This document shows positions 48,124 to 60,639 of a DNA stretch of 64,000 nucleotides, piece by piece (within the stretch, counting starts at the first letter, position 1; each line of letters opens with the position of its first letter). The notes under the pieces were generated by a model. It had not been told where the DNA came from. It made no database searches and worked only from the letters and a program-made list of their open reading frames with translations. The stretch spans positions 6,416,261-6,480,260 of the forward strand of contig NC_084889.1 of NCBI RefSeq assembly GCF_958979055.1, read 5' to 3'. This stretch comes from Alnus glutinosa (taxonomy: Eukaryota > Streptophyta > Magnoliopsida > Fagales > Betulaceae). The position numbers and the translations under genes were made by a program.

Positions 48124-48267
48124 AGAAAAATGATCGTTACACTTCACCCGCACAATTTGTACACTCACACCAGACACAAGGAAGTGAGACCCACACTCTA
48201 GGCCCCACTTCCTTGTATCTGGTGTGAGTGCAGAAATTGTGCAGCATAAGTGTAACAATCACTCATC
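48124..48267. mobile_element. hAT-type MITE (copy B only)
   Basis: A 144-bp insert flanked by a perfect 8-bp duplication TTATAGCA (48116-48123 and 48268-48275). The ends TGATCGTTACACTT and GTGTAACAATCA form inverted repeats, and an inner inverted pair (CACACCAGACACAAGGAAGTG and its complement) makes a long hairpin. The matching site in copy A (about 7076-7083) is empty. The 8-bp duplication points to hAT mobilisation. Confidence 0.9.
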
Positions 48268-50036
48268 TTATAGCAATCAGAACAGCAAATTAGTGTAAAA
48301 GATACCAATAAATTTTTTTAAATAAAGGATGAATCTGGTAAAACTTTTACAATTTAGATCAAAGTAAAAAAGAAAATGACAGCACAAATCCAACAAAAAT
48401 CAATCTGGGTAGCTCACCAATGGATCGTACTGGTTTACAGATATCTCAGTCACTTTTTTGAGGTAAAAATAATGAACCGGGGTGGGGTCAGGCTTGAGGT
48501 AAAAATAGCGGTGCATTATACTTAAAATAGCCCCCACCTCTATCATTTTTCCCTTTAATTTAAACTTAAAATATGATTCGATGTGATTCATTATAGTCTT
48601 AAGTTCTTATCACATCACCAACTACTTTTTATTATTTCAAAATTGATCAAAGTTTCAATACTACAATTAATTGTAATATTGAAAGGAGAAGGGAGTAAAT
48701 GTGATAATGACAGATTGACCAACAATGGCCATTGCAAGAAGGAGTTCCACCGTGTCCATTACTGTATGAGAAATGATATTTTTACATTTTTTATATATTT
48801 TTTGAACATCTTATCTTTAAATATACCTTTAGATTTATAAAATTTACATTGGGCTTTACAAATTTAATGGTGAATTTAATTTAATTTTTTGAACGAAAGA
48901 TCTGAGTATTTCGTTGATTATGAGTATAAAACTTTTATATCACAAATCATAAAGTTCTGTAAAATCATCTCCACAAGGTATGATGTTATATAGTCATAGA
49001 TACAAACAAAATTTTTGTAATAAAGTGTTATCTATGACTTTCATCTTCCGCTAACTCATGTACAAAAACAGTTAAAGAACATATTTGTTCCGAGCAGACT
49101 AGACCTAAGACAATGGTAGCTAAATATCCAAGAAAAAATTATTTAAACCGGTCGTGGGAGATAACTATTCACAACGAACTATCCAGGTCATGAGAGATAA
49201 CCTTTCACACCTAATTAACCTTCATCACATAGATCGCCCATGAAGACATATCTAAAGAAAAGAAAACTTTTATTCAAACCAAAAACATAACCAGGAAACA
49301 GCAACAACGGTCAAGGAAGAGATAAACGGCACAGCACGAAAGTAGATGAATGGATGCAAAGCGAATAGGCCAAAATTACTGATTTGGTCGGAGAACACCT
49401 TCAAACAAAAGAAAAAACCAGAATGAAAGAGGGATCGTAAGAGCGGGGTGTAGAAATGAAAAAGGAAGGGGAGGAGGTTCCGCTCAAATTTGTTTTTTGA
49501 GAAGTGAAGTCTAGGGCCGACTTAATTGGATGTAGATGAACAAAAAAATGTATAGGAAATGTAAGTGTCATTTCTCTTGTTGTATTCTTGACTGCCGAGT
49601 TTGATTGGTGATCAATTTTATCTGCTTGAGTATTTGACAAAAAGAAATGATACATATACATTTTTTTTATATATGTTTATATGTTTTTATACAGTCAAAT
49701 TTTAATTCTATTATTAAATTTGTGAGATTTACATGAGGTTTTATAAATTTAATAATGAATTTAAAATTAAAATGCGTAGAAATTTTTTCCTATCGTTTTT
49801 CGTATTTACAAACACTTAATCCAATGCCTCTATTTTCTTGTACTCCACAATAGAGACGTGTTTGCCACGCGCCTTTCAATTATTTTGAACTAGTACTCAG
49901 AGGTTCCATTAATTCCCTCGAAAAGTCTTGAGCTTAAAACTTTTTTGTTTTCTTTTTTGAGGCTGCCCAACTGAAGGGAAAACGACCACTCAAATTTACT
50001 GTCTATAAGCGTTCGATGGAAGCTTCATCTGCCTCG

Positions 50037-50044
50037 ATATAAAG
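50037..50044 (+). promoter_or_regulatory. TATA box of PRX2
   Basis: ATATAAAG about 41 bp upstream of the ATG, at the same spacing as in PRX1. Confidence 0.7.
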
Positions 50045-50084
50045 CTCCCTGCTGCTCTCTCTTTGCACAACAAATTAACCCACC

Positions 50085-52388
50085 ATGGCTGGTTTTGCTC
50101 CTTTTTCTTGTGTGCTTTTCATCTCTTCGCTTTTGCTGGCTTCCTACGCTTGTGCCGCAGAGCTAGAACTAGACTATTCTTCTCTTCCCGTAGTGAAGGG
50201 ACTGTCATGGTCATTCTACGACTCTAGCTGTCCCAAGCTTGAATCCGTCATCAGAAAAGAGCTCAAGAAGGTCTTCAAGAAAGACATTGGCCAAGCCGCT
50301 GGCTTGCTTCGTCTCCACTTCCATGACTGCTTTGTTCAGGTAACAAAAAAATATAGCTCATGGGGTCACTGTTTAGGCCTTGAATCATAGGCTAGCTTTT
50401 AAACTTGTCATGACGTGTAATTTGCAATGCAGGGATGTGATGCTTCGGTGTTGCTTGATGGATCAGCCAGTGGTCCAAGTGAGCAGGACGCGCCTCCGAA
50501 CCTCAGCTTGAGAGCAAAGGCATTTGAGATCATCGGCGACCTTCGTGAGCGTGTCCACAAGCGGTGCGGACAGGTCGTCTCTTGCGCTGACATCACTGCT
50601 ATCGCTGCCCGTGACTCTGTTTTCCTGGTAAATGCTTCGCCAGCCCCTTTAACTTCATTGCTGCAGCCTGCAAATGCAATTAATTTACCTTATTCTCTCA
50701 ATTCATCATTCAACCCAAATTGTACGTACATGTGGATATGTCGGTTACCTTTTTTTTTTTTTTTTTTTTTTTGCAATGGTATTTTAATGTATTACATTGT
50801 CCCCATTTAACATTCAAAATGACAATATATATTATTTTTAATTTTATTCAATTTTTTTATTTTTTAAATCTTGTAAGATATTTTTATCATTTTAAATTGG
50901 GAACGAAGATATTGCAATTTTGATAGGCACATTGTAAAAATTAAAAGATAAGTAATATTATTTAGTAGATCACTTTACAATTGTCATATAATTTGATGTT
51001 GAGACAGTAAAATTTATCAATTAAATTAGTATTTATAAAATAAAAAAAATCAAAGATTAATTTTTACTCCTTTGGCATCTCTAAGTATATAACAGTAATA
51101 TAATAATATACACAGAATAACATGGTAAAACTAGTAAAAAGGACGGTAGTAATAAGAAGGGAGAAGGGTAAATATGGTTTTACAGTTACTTTCATAGTCT
51201 CCATGTGCAGAAATTATAATAGCGGCTATTGTCAAAAAATTCTAGAAGTTGTTCTTATATTCTTCTTGTGTCCCTTCAAAAATAATGTACTTTTAAAATC
51301 ATCATTTGATTAAAATTTAATAATGATTATTCATAAAAAAAAAAAATTAATAATGATCAATCATAAGCTTGTGTCTTTGTTGTCTCTCCCTTGAGCATTG
51401 CTAGCTACTAGAATTAAAATCGATAAAGTAGATAAGTACCCGCCATTGCTAGCTTTTGTAGTTTTAGATACTCTTATGTTCTAAATTGCCTAAATTTAGT
51501 TAAAAGTCATATCCAACAACTTATTTTTCGTTTATCTAAAGCACATATTTTTCTACAGTGATAATCCATATTTGAATTATCACTTAGCAAAATGTTGCTT
51601 TATTATTTCTCGCCTACAATGATATCTTGAAAAGAAAAAAAAAAAAAATAGAGAAGAGAATAAAGAATCCGTTAATACGTGAATTGAAAAAAAGTAGTAG
51701 TAAAAGTAAAAAAATTACATTTTTGGATTAGCTATTTTAATGAATGCTTTCCGCATTGCAGTCAGGAGGTCCAGACTATAATGTGCCACTGGGAAGGAAG
51801 GATGGACTAACCTTCGCTACAAGGGAGGTAACACTAGAGAATCTTCCCGCACCCTCGAGCAACGCTAGTGTCATTCTCGACTCTTTGGCCACCAAAAACT
51901 TGGATGCCATCGATGTGGTAGCCCTCTCCGGTGGCCACACCATTGGCATTGGCCACTGCGCTTCTTTTATTGAGCGGCTCTATCCAACTCAAGACCCAAC
52001 CATGGACAAAACCTTTGCCAAAGACCTCAAACAAATTTGTCCCACGCAAGATTCAAACGCCACCACCGTGTTAGATATCCGGTCGCCTGACAAGTTCGAT
52101 AACAAATACTATGTTGACCTCATGAATCGCCAAGGCTTGTTCACATCAGACCAAGACTTGTACACGGATAGCAGGACAAAGGACATCGTCACTAGCTTTG
52201 CTGTCGATGAGGATATGTTCTTCGATCAGTTTGCCAAGTCCATGATTAAAATGGGACAATTGAGCGTGTTGACGTGCCAGGAAGGGAAAATTCGTGCCAA
52301 TTGCTCCACGAGGAATTCTGATAATATCAAATTGATCAAAACTGTCGTGGAAGAAGAGGTGGAGGGCGCCGCTTCTTCTGAGTTGTAA
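50085..52388 (+). CDS. PER12: Class III peroxidase, Peroxidase 12-like (PRX2)
   Basis: Exons 50085-50339, 50433-50627 and 51762-52388; 358 residues, differing from PRX1 at about 14 positions by my count. The signal peptide, the distal RLHFHDCFVQ, the proximal LSGGHTIG and the eight structural Cys are all present. Near the C-terminus it has LTCQEGKIRANCS where PRX1 has LTSKEGEIRANCS, which adds an unpaired ninth Cys. The acidic tail ends EGAASSEL. Most amino-acid differences fall in the last 60 residues. Introns are 93 and 1134 bp; the second contains a T-run and otherwise matches PRX1. It is an intact, probably expressed paralogue; the promoter region is conserved. Confidence 0.95.
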
Positions 52389-54950
52389 GGGTGTTTATGA
52401 ACATGTCTCAACTTCTTCATGTATTAATTTCTTTTTCTAAGAAGATGAGGGGAGGGGCCGAGGGGGGGATGGCTTGGTTAATTATGCGTTAAATTCAGAC
52501 TTTGGAAGGAGTATATTGCTTTTCTAATGTTATAACTTTTGCTTCAGTATGTTAAGTTTGTTTTGTTTCAAAAATTAGAGGATAATTCTGCGCGCTACTT
52601 AGATTAATTAGGTGTTTTGGAAGCATCACTGGTTGCCAAATAATTTTCCTTCAACCTTTTTTATTTATTTCTTTTTTCAAAACGAAAACATTAACAAGTA
52701 ATGTACACAAGACAATTTTCACATTTAAATCATATCGTATCACTTTAAAAATAAATAAATAAATCTTTTAAAAAGCATTAACAAACAAACTCTCTTTCTT
52801 ATCGAGTATCTCTCTTTCAGATCAGTTAAGAGATACTACATTGAATGCGGGTTGATTTTTTATGGTTAGAAGAGGGACTTATAATTGCTCATTGGAATTT
52901 GAAAATCGAAGTCTTGCATGCATGAGATTAATTGTAAATTTATAGGACCTAAGATTTACAAATTTAATTGTGAATTTGAAAAGGAGTTGGAGGAGATGTT
53001 TCAAATAATAAACTTTTCGTAGTTTTTGTTTGGCTAGATGAGAAACGTAGATTAACATAGAGCTTTGTATACAAATAAATATAATACGGGGTGTACTTTA
53101 TTATATAAAATTAATAACATGTAAATGTAGATTTGTACTATAGTAATAGGGGAGTTTCTTTAAATACATACATAGGGGTACTATATATTATACGAAATTT
53201 CACTAATTATTACATAATCCTCCTTTCTTACCTTCTAGCTATTTTTAAGCAAACAATATATCCCATCATGCAACTATTTCGATATCTCTCTTATTTTTTC
53301 TTCGGTTAGCCTTCTACGGTTCTACCATCAATTATTTATTTATTTATTTGTATTCTCTAATTTTTGTTTCCTGGTCAATTAAATTGTTTTTTTTGAATAG
53401 TCGTTTTTTTTTCTTTTTGATAATTAAATTGGGATATATATCTGCAACGGGCATAGAATTGTCTTGAAGGCAATAAATAATAATCAATGACATGGAAATT
53501 GCCACGTGCAAAAGAAGCATAAAAAAATATGCACAATCGAAGGCGGCTTGTTATATGTATATATATTACAAATTTTTTAAGAGAATTCTTGTAAAATATC
53601 AATTTTATCCTAAACAAAAGTGGTCCAAAAAGCGAAAAATACAAATAAGAATTTATTAATATATAGTTCCACGCCTTGGGAGTTGGGGCAATTGGGTCAT
53701 CGAAGTCGACCACCATTACCCTCCAAAAGATTGGCGGCTATTTTCTATTTTAGAGAACAAAAAAAACATATTAATCTCCCTTAAACACACTATTAAACTA
53801 CTATTTTGTGACATTTTCTCTCAAACAATCATTTCATTCCAAAAGAATACATTTGGTAGTTGTTGACTTCATATGTTTCTCTGAATTGCGCTGCTCATCA
53901 TCTCTTCCTTGATAGGGAGGCTTGATTGATGATGTGTTGTTCTTGTGCCCTTGTCGAAATATAGAGATTAAATGATTAAATTTATTTATTTTTATTACTT
54001 TAAATTTTTTAGAGATTTAAGTGATAATTTAACTGGATTTAAATTAAATTCTAGCCATACATAGGATAGAGGCAAGAGGAGGTGAATATAAAAACTTGAA
54101 ATAATTTTTATACAACTCATCTGTCTAAGTAATGGACAATTTGAGATTTATTTGGATAAGTATGCCTTATAGTGGGAACATCAAGTTACCTGAAAGTAAT
54201 GAAGATGTTAAAATTTCACGACATTTATCTCTTTGTCTTTTTTCTTTGATGATGACCTTGTCATACGTTAAAATGTTGGTTTAGTATAAAAGATATTGAT
54301 CAAAATTTTAAATAAACAGTTTGAAATTGATAAAACTTCTACAATTTAGATCCAAATGAAAAAAGAAAAAAGAAAAAAAAAGATTGGAATACATCTTTTA
54401 TTATAAATTTCTTTACAAACTCATGTACAGTTCATATTTTATGAAAATGTATGATACATTTATATTTTGGTGATTGATATGAGAAGTACTACGAGAATTG
54501 ACATGTCAATTTATAAACACAATAAATATCATATAAACTATCGTATAATAATTTATATTTTAATAATAGACATGATAAATATTACCTAAAATGCAACATT
54601 AATTTCTAACAAAAAAAAAAATTATAATAACAGTGGACTAGCAGCCCCAATAGTAGGGGTGTACAAGCCGATAGATATTAACCGCCAGTATTCGATATCC
54701 GTAACTATCCGCACATGCGGATGCGGTTAGCAAAAATTATTATTCATATATCCATATATATATATATATATAATAAATTCACCAACACGACGTTGATTTG
54801 GTGTTTAATACTAAAATGATGTCGTTTTGGATTGGATATAGATCACGTTTACATTGGTTTGATTAGTTGTGTTACTTTCTCATATAACGCTTGGACAAAA
54901 AGACAAAAGTAATGTGAAATTAATATATTTCAAAAGATTAAGGATCAAAA

Positions 54951-56045
54951 CACTAAAAACCGACTTAAAAATACTGATTACCTAATACGCAAATAACAAA
55001 TAATAATCTCATTTAATAACAATAATAATCACGCAAATGTAAATATATAATTAGTAAAAATATAATACAAATATAAATATTTAAAAATAATATTTAAATT
55101 TTAAAAATATAACTCTAAATATTATAAATAACATCCCTATTATCCGCATCTAAACCATATCCACTAGCATCGAGATTGAAGAAAGGCTGGATGGGACACA
55201 CAATCACAAATAAAAATCAATTAGTGCTGGTTTTACAGATATTTCAGTCACTTTTTGAGGTAAAAATAGCAGTGCATCGTACTATTCCCCACCTCGATCA
55301 TTTTTTCCTTTAATTTAAACTAAAAATATGATTAGATGTTATTGATTATAGTCTGAACACATCCCTCGCTACTTTTTCCCTTTAAATTAATTTTCATAAT
55401 TTTTTTTCTTTCTAATTCTTGTCTGCCAAGTTTGATTGGCGAACGGTAGATATTAAACTTATCCGTTTGAGTATACGACAACACGTCAACACCTAATCCA
55501 CAATGCCTCTATTTTCTTCAAATCCTCTGTTTCTAGTCCCAATGGATTAATCACAACACGTACGAGCCACACGCTTCGCATCTCAAGTTGCAATGTGAAA
55601 GAGAACAATAGAGACGTGTTCGGCGTCGCCACGCGCCTATTTCATCATTTTCAACTATTCAGAGGTTCCGGTCCTTCGAAAAGTCTATGCATGGCCCCAA
55701 AAGACTAAGAATAAAAAGACTTTTTACATGTAAAAAAAAAAAAAAAAATTCTTTATTTTCAAGCAAAGGAGAAATGCTATAAATGCATCTCTCTTCTCCT
55801 TTGTTTCTCTATTTCTCTTAAAAAAAAATTAATTTTAAAAAAAAAGTAATCTCTAATGTCACATAGACAACCTTTTTCTTAAAACTAATTTTTTTTATTA
55901 TAAAAAAAGAATGAAGGGGAGGAAGGGTGCTGTGTAGCATTCCTCCTAGCAAAGACTGTTGAAATTTGCCGTCTATAAGCTTTTGCCTCAAGTAAAGGCT
56001 ATTCACGACTGTCTATAAGCTTTCGATGAAAGCTTTATCTGCCTC
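54951..56045. repeat. Upstream region of PRX3, partly homologous to that of PRX1 and PRX2
   Basis: The first part (54951-55195) is AT-rich and has no match in copy A. From about 55200 (ATTAGTGCTGGTTTTACAGA, CACTTTTTGAGGTAAAAATA) it resembles 7210-8838 and 48420-50036, but with large gaps. This shows that PRX3 arose from the same ancestral unit. The stretch 55730-55920 has A/T runs. No gene seen. Confidence 0.65.
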
Positions 56046-56053
56046 TATATAAG
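56046..56053 (+). promoter_or_regulatory. TATA box of PRX3
   Basis: TATATAAG lies about 54 bp upstream of the ATG in CTCTATATAAGGCC. The preceding CTATAAGCTTTCGATGAAAGCTTT is shared with PRX1. Confidence 0.75.
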
Positions 56054-56106
56054 GCCCCACTCCTGCCTTCTCCCTCTGCACAACAAATTAACCCACCAAT
56101 ACCACC

Positions 56107-56513
56107 ATGGCTGATTTTGCTTCTTTTTCTTGTGTGCTTCTCATCTCTTCGCTTTTACTGGCTTCCTACGCCTGTGCCTCAGAGGTAGAACTAGACTACT
56201 CGGCTCTTCCTATAGTGAAGGGACTGTCATGGTCATTCTACGACTCTAGCTGTCCTAAGCTTGAATCCATCATCAGAAAAGAGCTCAAGAAGGTCTTCAA
56301 GAAAGACATTGGCCAAGCCGCTGGCTTGCTTCGTGTCCACTTCCATGACTGCTTTGTTCAGGTAACAAAAATATCCCATACGCTTTTAATCTTTTCTCAT
56401 AACATGTTGTAAAATTAAATTAATATCAGCAAAACCTTTTGTAGAAAATATCAAGTACTTCCTTTTACCCCCCCTGATAGCCTAAAGCTTGCTGTTCTTC
56501 TTCTTCTTCTTCT

Positions 56514-56556
<43 letters not shown>

Positions 56557-59500
56557 ATACTTTTTTTTGCTTTTGTTGCTTTGTTGAGCGCCCTGTTATT
56601 CCATTTTTAGATAACAAACTGTTCATAATAGGTCCCACTGTTGATACTATAATTACTTAGTAGACATTTATTTAGTGTAGTAAGTTGATCCTCAATGCCC
56701 AGAAACAATAAAAAAAAGAAAAAAAATTTTTTAAAAAAAAAAAGAAAAGTTGAACCTCAGTACTAAAGTATGGAGAATGACTTTCTACAAATTGTCTGTA
56801 CAAAGTTCTTAGCAGTTTGTACAACAATTGTGAGAGGTTCGATGATGAATGACTCGTCCGTCCAAATAAATTAATTACCGTCCGAATTGGTAATAATTTA
56901 GTCAATAAAATTGATGCCTAATCATTTCTTCAAGATAGCAGTAATCCAAAGGTCGATAGAGTGGCTCGCTGTGCCGGCCGTGAACATCAGGGCAATATGG
57001 ATTGACTGTCGGTGTAATTTTTTGGAATTTGCAGGGATGTGATGTTTCGGTGTTGCTTGATGGATCAGCCAGCGGTCCAAGTGAGAAGGACGCGCCTCCG
57101 AACCGGTTCTTGAGAAAAGAGGCATTTAAGATCATCGAAGACCTTCGTGAGCGTGTCCACAAGAAGTGCGGACGGGTTGTCTCTTGCGCTGACATCACTG
57201 CTCTCGCCGCGCGTGACTCTGTTGTCCTGGTAAATGCAATGAATTTACCTTTATTCTCTTATTTCATCATTCAACGCAAATTGTACGTGTAAACCTACCC
57301 CGGTCGATATTCCAATTGTGATGGAAATATTACAAAAATTAAAATATTAGTAGACATACCCCGGTCGATATTCCAATTGTGATGGAAATATTACAAAAAT
57401 TAAAATATTAGTAGACAGTTATATAATTGATAAAGTAGCTAAAATTTAGTCTTTGAATTAATATTGGTAAAAAAAATAATTAATTTTATTATTATATTAT
57501 TTTAATTGTATAACAATTTACTAAATAGTATTACATTTTAAATATTGAATAAAAATTATAAAAAAAAAAAAAGGAAAATTTTCATATCCAATATGAGCAT
57601 AAATTGAATAATGCTATATATATATATATATATTATCTTTTTATCTTCATTTTATTGATGAAGTTAATTGAATTTGAAATGTATCCTTATTTACTAACAG
57701 AAATTATAGCGGTGGCTAAGAGGGGGGCTAAGGGTTAGCTATTGGCATTAATGATGAAGGCGTTGCTAGCTGAGAGAATTAAAATCAATAAAGTAGATAA
57801 GCCCACTTACAAAAAAACAAAAAAAATAATAATAAAAAAAATAAAGTAGATAAGCCTGGGTTTCAAAGGGTGATTAATGCATCTAAGACTGGCAGATACC
57901 AAAATATCTGACTTTCTGTCTGTTCTCCATTAAAGCCTGGCTACCCCATGTAGGGCGGTCCATTAGTTAAATCCCCAGTGGACTTAAAATATCTCACTGG
58001 GACAAGGAAGTAATTTTTTTTTATTTTTTTTATTTTTTTAATATTGATAGACAAGGAAGTAATTTAGTTTCGAATATTTATCCTCAAACTTTACACTTTA
58101 CTTTACGTCTTTATAACCCATTAACTCTTGGACTTGGTATAGCTTTTTCTAGTTTTAGATAAGGATATTGGTTGGCCCGTTTGGTATCCTCCTCCTCTCA
58201 AATATGAAGTGATTTTTTTTTTTTTTTAAAAAAAATAAATAAATTATATTGTAGTATTTTTTTTATTTAAATAATAATACAAACTTGTTGATATGATATA
58301 AAAAGTTTAAAAAGTAGAGAATGTTTTGAAGTTAAAAATTGGGAGAAGTGAAAAGAATGGAAGGAAAGGGGAAGGAGTTGCAAAAAACAATTAACTTCAA
58401 AACATTTTAAATTTTTTTTTTTTTGCACTTTTTATATTATATCAATAATTTTTTTTTTTTATTATTCAAATAAAGAAATTCACTACAATACAAAATTTTT
58501 TCATTTTTTCATTCAAATTATTTTTACTTTATATCACATTAATCACTTTTTACTCATATTTCAAAAATAAAAAATAAAAAATAATCGAATAATTTTTACC
58601 AAATATAACCTAAATTTCTCTAGTAGGAAATTCTTCTAAATTAGTTTGTAAAATTGACAAATATTTTTTTCAGTTAGTATGTAAGAAGTGCATAATTTTT
58701 TAAGAATATAAGTTTCTTTTAACCTATTCTTTAAAAGTGTAACGTGTCTCTTTAGCATATGTTTTTCATATGTTAAGGGACATGCAACACTTTTAAAAAT
58801 TGGGTTGGAAGGAAGATTTTCAATTTAATTCGGAGAAAATCTTTTTTTTTTTTTTTTTTAATTAAAATTATTAAAACAACTTCTTGTTTTCACTCCCGGG
58901 ATTAGAGAAATTTGTGAACTTTGGATTAGCTGTTGTTTTGTGTAACTGACGCTAAGCCTCTCTTTCTATGCATTTTTCCTCACTGCAGTCTGGAGGTCCC
59001 GACTACGAAGTACCACTGGGAAGGAAGGATGGACTATCATTCGCTACAGAGGAAGCAACAATACAAAATCTTCCCTCACCCGCAAACAATACCGCTATCC
59101 TTCTTGCGGCTTTGGCACTCAAAAACTTGGACGCCACTGATTTGGTAGCGCTCTCCGGCGGCCACACCATTGGCCTTGGCCACTGCGCTGGTTTTGTTGA
59201 CAGGCTCTACCCAGCTCAAGACTCAACCCTGGAAACAGATTTTGCTAGTGACCTCAAAGAGATTTGTCCCACGGAAGATACGAACGCCACCACCGTGTTG
59301 GATATCCGGACGCCCAACAAGTTCGATAACAAGTACTATGTTGACCTTGTGAATCGCCAAGGCTTGTTCACATCAGACCAAGACCTGTACACGGACAGCA
59401 GGACAAAGGACATTGTCACTGGCTTTGCTGACGATGAGGATCTGTTCTTCGAGCAATTCGCCAAGTCAATGATTAAAATGGGACAAATGAGCGTGTTGAC

Positions 59501-59609
59501 GGGCAAGAAAGGGGAAATTCGTGCCAATTGCTCGGTGAGGAATTCTGATAATGTGGAATTGACAACTCTGGTGGACGAAGAGGAGGCAGAGGCTTATGCC
59601 GAGTTGTAA
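56107..59609 (+). CDS. PER12: Class III peroxidase, Peroxidase 12-like (PRX3)
   Basis: Exons 56107-56361, 57035-57229 and 58989-59609; 356 residues. The signal peptide is MADFASFSCVLLISSLLLAS. The distal motif is RVHFHDCFVQ, with Val in place of Leu but Arg, Phe and His kept. The proximal motif is LSGGHTIGLGHC, and the eight structural Cys are present. Substitutions relative to PRX1 and PRX2 are spread through the protein (for example SEKDAPPNRFLRKEAFKIIE), so this is the older duplicate. Intron 1 is 673 bp, against about 92 bp in the other two, and carries a CTT repeat and a long T-run. Intron 2 (1759 bp) has a 61-bp tandem duplication. Splice positions and phases are the same as in PRX1. 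The tail ends EEEAEAYAEL. The gene looks intact. Confidence 0.95.
57296..57417. repeat. Perfect 61-bp tandem duplication in PRX3 intron 2
   Basis: The unit starting TACCCCGGTCGATATTCCAA and ending TTAGTAGACA occurs at 57296-57356 and 57357-57417 without a visible difference, suggesting a recent event. Confidence 0.9.
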
Positions 59610-60427
59610 GGGTGTTTATATGAACCTGTGTTAAACTTATTCTATGTATTTCTTTTTCTAAGAAGATGAGGGGAGGGGGGATGACTTGTTTAATTATGTG
59701 TTTCAGACTTTGGAAGGAGTGTGTTGCTTTTCTAGCTAATGTTATAGCTTTTGCTTTTGTCTGTTAAGTTTACAAATTCGAGGATAATTTATTACTAAAA
59801 AAGAAAAATTGGAAAATACCATCCATGAGACATCTCCAAAATCTACATTGATACGAAAATAAATGACCAAGAGTCGCTCAATTAAGGAGCTATAAGTTTC
59901 ATTTTATTTTTCAAAGGCGAATAAATATAAGGTTAATCCTTGTAATACGTTACAATTTATGGCATGCTCGTACCTTATTTATGTGACTTTAGTCACTTTA
60001 TAGAATATTTTCTCTATTAATAAACGGATTATTTAATTTATTCGATTTTCTTGACCTCTTACTTAATAGTCTTATGTGCTTGGCATGCAACGGTTTCGTG
60101 AGTAGTTAAAAAGAGATCTCAATTAGAAAAAAGAAAAAAAAAAAATTTCTCAATTCGTTCTAATATTATAATTAGAGTGAAAAATAGATTTTTTTTCTTA
60201 GTATCATTTAGAAAAAAATTCAATCATTAGTGAAACTCTACAGAATGTAATAGAAAATTTAAGACCATAAATGAAGGGCAAAATAAAAGATTTTATATTA
60301 AAGAAAGACGGGAAAGTACATATACCCTCTCTAACTATCATGCAATTTGTAATGTTTTTCTAACCTTTCAATTGCTACAATGTCCCATCAAACTATTATC
60401 AGGGTCGCAATGTATTCCCTCCCTGCA

Positions 60428-60460
<33 letters not shown>

Positions 60461-60629
60461 TGCCAAAAAATTTTCAATGTTGAGATTTGTACATAAATCT
60501 ATAATAGAATAAAAGTGGAATAATAGCGGAAGCAAGAGAGAGAAAAGAGACATAATTTATATGGTTCGATCTATGAGCTATGTCTACAGGGTAAAACCCA
60601 AAGAGCTACAATGTGATAAATAACTTAAT
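59610..60629. other. 3' flank of PRX3 and dispersed repeat
   Basis: The first 160 bp match the PRX1 and PRX2 flanks. The rest is AT-rich with an A-run at 60428-60459. From about 60535 (ATAATTTATATGGTTCGATC, GGTAAAACCCAAAGAGCTAC) it resembles the repeat in copies A and B near 1505-1555 (ATTACGTGGTTTAG, TAAATCCCAAAGGGTTAT), a dispersed element. No gene. Confidence 0.5.
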
Positions 60630-60639
60630 TGTTTACAAT

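Larger units (their letters stand above)
42045..54950. repeat. Segmental duplication, copy B
   Basis: Matches copy A (570-11988 and 27964-29818) throughout, with PRX2 corresponding to PRX1. The stretches between listed features (44521-48115, 48276-50036 and 52389-54950) are the same AT-rich intergenic DNA as in copy A, with no supportable gene. Copy B lacks the A-specific CACTA, MULE-like and 680-bp inserts and has its own LINE and MITE. Confidence 0.9.

Noticed and set aside
56672..57198. Minus-strand open frames across PRX3 intron 1 and exon 2
   Set aside because: They are antisense to exon 2 and low-complexity intron sequence.
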